Positions 5,509 through 6,700 of a DNA stretch of 6,700 nucleotides are shown one piece after another. Within the stretch, counting starts at the first letter, position 1. Each line of letters starts with the position of its first letter. The DNA is from Bacillota bacterium (GTDB taxonomy: Bacteria > Bacillota > Clostridia > Acetivibrionales > DSM-1351): the NCBI GenBank assembly GCA_023412635.1, contig JAEYNI010000157.1:1-6700 (forward strand), in the 5' to 3' direction. The notes beneath the pieces are model-generated. The model saw only the letters and a list, made by a program, of their open reading frames with translations, did no database searches and had not been told where the DNA came from. A program made the position numbers and the translations under genes.

Positions 5509-5537
5509 ATTATACTTTTCCTTATATGGGAAGTCAA
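5509..5537 (-). promoter_or_regulatory. Strong sigma-A promoter of the membrane-protein gene
   Basis: On the minus strand TTGACT (5532-5537), a 17-nt spacer and a perfect TATAAT (5509-5514) match the consensus at 11 of 12 positions. Transcription should start near 5502, giving a 5' UTR of about 75 nt before the TTG start. The boxes and spacing are the same as in the operon promoter at 2378, although the flanks differ. Confidence 0.82.
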
Positions 5538-5551
5538 CCCAGGGGATAAAT

Positions 5552-5563
5552 TGTATATATACA
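5552..5563. promoter_or_regulatory. 12-bp perfect palindrome between divergent genes (possible operator)
   Basis: TGTATATATACA is a perfect palindrome lying 14 bp upstream of the minus-strand -35 box and about 20 bp upstream of the plus-strand promoter candidate. Many dimeric repressors bind such sites, but alternating TA runs also arise by chance in AT-rich spacers. Confidence 0.3.
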
Positions 5564-5583
5564 CTTATTTATATAAAACATAA

Positions 5584-5612
5584 TTGAATATTATTAAATA
5601 TAGTGATAGCAT
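5584..5612 (+). promoter_or_regulatory. Probable promoter of the epimerase-like gene (extended -10)
   Basis: TTGAAT (5584-5589), a 17-nt spacer and TAGCAT (5607-5612) with a TG at the extended -10 position (5604-5605). Each box has four of six consensus matches. It is the best candidate between the divergent promoter and the RBS, and would start transcription near 5619. Confidence 0.42.
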
Positions 5613-5617
5613 ATATG

Positions 5618-5640
5618 GTGAAACGGTTCATGAAATTCAC
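5618..5640 (+). promoter_or_regulatory. Nested inverted repeats over the predicted start site (possible operator)
   Basis: TGAA-ACGG-TTCA (5619-5630) is an inverted repeat with a central CG, similar in style to LacI-family operators. A longer pair, GTGAA (5618-5622) and TTCAC (5636-5640), encloses it, and TTCATGAA (5627-5634) is a perfect palindrome. The cluster falls between the predicted -10 box and the RBS, where a bound repressor would block transcription. The repressor is unknown. Confidence 0.35.
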
Positions 5641-5659
5641 AATCCGAAGGAGGAAAAAT

Positions 5660-6700
5660 ATGAATAACAGAGAAATTCACAAATATGTTGGAAGCATGCA
5701 GCAGTTAGCATTTGTACGTCCCATCTCTTTTGGAGAAGGGAGGGCAAGTGGCATGAAAGGCTACGACGTCAAAAATGGTGATTTGCGTTTTCAGTTAGCA
5801 GTAGATAAATGCCTTGATATTATAGATCTCTCGTACAAGGGAATGAATATTAATTTTTTGGCTAAACAAGGTTTGATAGGACGGGCAGACTATGATACAC
5901 ACGGTGAAGAAGGACCCAGGAGCTTGATGGGGGGATTGCTTTTTACTTGTGGATTGGAAAATACTTGTATTCCATGTGAAGAGAATAACAGCCATTACCC
6001 AATGCATGGAAGAATCCGATCGACTCCAGCTGAACATGTAAGTGCTGATGGTGAATGGAATCAGGAGCGCTACATAATTTCGGTCAGCGGAAAGATGAGA
6101 GAAGCGGAAATTTTCGGGAAGAACTTAACCTTGAGACGAAAAATTGAAACTGTATATGGGGAAAAAAAGATAGTTATAACTGATATAATCGAAAATAATG
6201 GGTTTAGAGAGGAACCAATGATGCTGCTGTATCATTTCAACCTCGGATATCCTTTTTTAGATGAAAATGCAGTTGTACTTTTACCGACCTTAAAGGTAAC
6301 CCCTCGAGATAAGGAAGCCCAGAAGGATGCTGATAAATGGAATCTTATGGAGGAACCCGTAGACAATGAACCAGAAAGAGTATATATGCATGAATTGGCA
6401 GCAGATGAAAATGGAGATACCTTTGCTTGCTTGTTCAACCAAAAAAGTAATATCGGAATTAAAATTAAATTTAATAAACGATATCTGCCTAAATTTGTAC
6501 AATGGAAATCTATTGCTTCAGGAGACTATGTAATGGGGTTGGAGCCGACAAATTCCGGTGTATATGGACGAACAATGGAAGGTTCTCATATACACAAATT
6601 ATTACCATTTGATAGTGAAGAAATACGTCTGGAATTTGAAATCCTTAACAGTGCTGAAGAATATCGTGATGTTTGCTATGAAATTGATCAATTAACTAAA
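5660..6700 (+). CDS. Aldose 1-epimerase-like protein, DUF4432 type (C-terminus cut by window edge)
   Basis: The frame is open from ATG 5660 to the last base, 347 codons. AAGGAGG (5647-5653) sits 6 nt before the ATG. The sequence has the galactose-mutarotase-like beta-sandwich pattern of the DUF4432 family: MGGLLFTCGLENTC (90-103), YPMHGRI (113-119, with H116), LLYHFNLGYP (189-198, with H192 and N194) and GLEPTNSGVYGR (293-304, with E295). H116, H192 and E295 are good candidates for the sugar-binding and acid/base residues of mutarotases, by analogy. Family members are about 340-360 residues long, so only a few residues should be missing. The likely role is interconversion or binding of a sugar or sugar derivative in the cytoplasm. 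No signal peptide is present. The substrate cannot be inferred without the downstream genes. Confidence 0.85.
   Translation, partial: MNNREIHKYVGSMQQLAFVRPISFGEGRASGMKGYDVKNGDLRFQLAVDKCLDIIDLSYKGMNINFLAKQGLIGRADYDTHGEEGPRSLMGGLLFTCGLENTCIPCEENNSHYPMHGRIRSTPAEHVSADGEWNQERYIISVSGKMREAEIFGKNLTLRRKIETVYGEKKIVITDIIENNGFREEPMMLLYHFNLGYPFLDENAVVLLPTLKVTPRDKEAQKDADKWNLMEEPVDNEPERVYMHELAADENGDTFACLFNQKSNIGIKIKFNKRYLPKFVQWKSIASGDYVMGLEPTNSGVYGRTMEGSHIHKLLPFDSEEIRLEFEILNSAEEYRDVCYEIDQLTK

Overview
The window looks like chromosome from an AT-rich, low-GC Gram-positive bacterium, most likely a member of the Clostridia. The reasons are the strong AGGAGG-type ribosome binding sites, the consensus TTGACT-17-TATAAT promoters, the A/T-biased codon use and the protein types. 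No rRNA, tRNA, complete insertion sequence or CRISPR array was seen. The species cannot be named from the sequence alone.

Layout. (1) Bases 1-465, minus strand: the N-terminal half of an AraC-family regulator, cut by the window edge. (2) 466-813: a gene-free divergent spacer with a probable minus-strand promoter, two dyads and a small C/G-rich hairpin. (3) 814-1614: a class I SAM-dependent methyltransferase. (4) 1770-2282: a small protein with a zinc ribbon, a DUF2007-like domain and a C-terminal membrane anchor. (5) 2283-2773: a 491-base non-coding stretch that is really a long mRNA leader. It has a near-perfect promoter, a 13-codon leader ORF with a strong RBS, a long hairpin, a terminator-like hairpin with seven T's, a 9-bp long-range helix, and a second terminator-like hairpin just before the next RBS. 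(6) 2774-4916: a two-gene operon with a 1-nt gap, encoding an RsgA-type (YjeQ/EngC) ribosome GTPase paralogue and a GNAT acetyltransferase resembling the ZmaR-type family. It ends at an 18-bp perfect hairpin. (7) 5010-5426, minus strand: a four-helix membrane protein with a TTG start and its own consensus promoter. (8) 5660 to the window end: an aldose-epimerase-like (DUF4432-type) protein, nearly complete.

The most interesting unit is (5)+(6). A strong constitutive-looking promoter is followed by a tiny ORF and at least two terminator-like hairpins before a ribosome-associated GTPase. This is the arrangement seen in attenuation leaders of ribosome-targeting antibiotic resistance genes, where stalling on a leader peptide changes downstream RNA folding. 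The partner gene belongs to a family that includes an antibiotic acetyltransferase. The leader elements are visible in the sequence. The idea that the operon answers to a translation inhibitor is inference.

The other genes look like separate single-gene units with their own RBS, and the window gives no strong evidence that they work together. The AraC-type regulator and the epimerase-like protein are both common near carbohydrate genes, but their neighbours lie outside the window.
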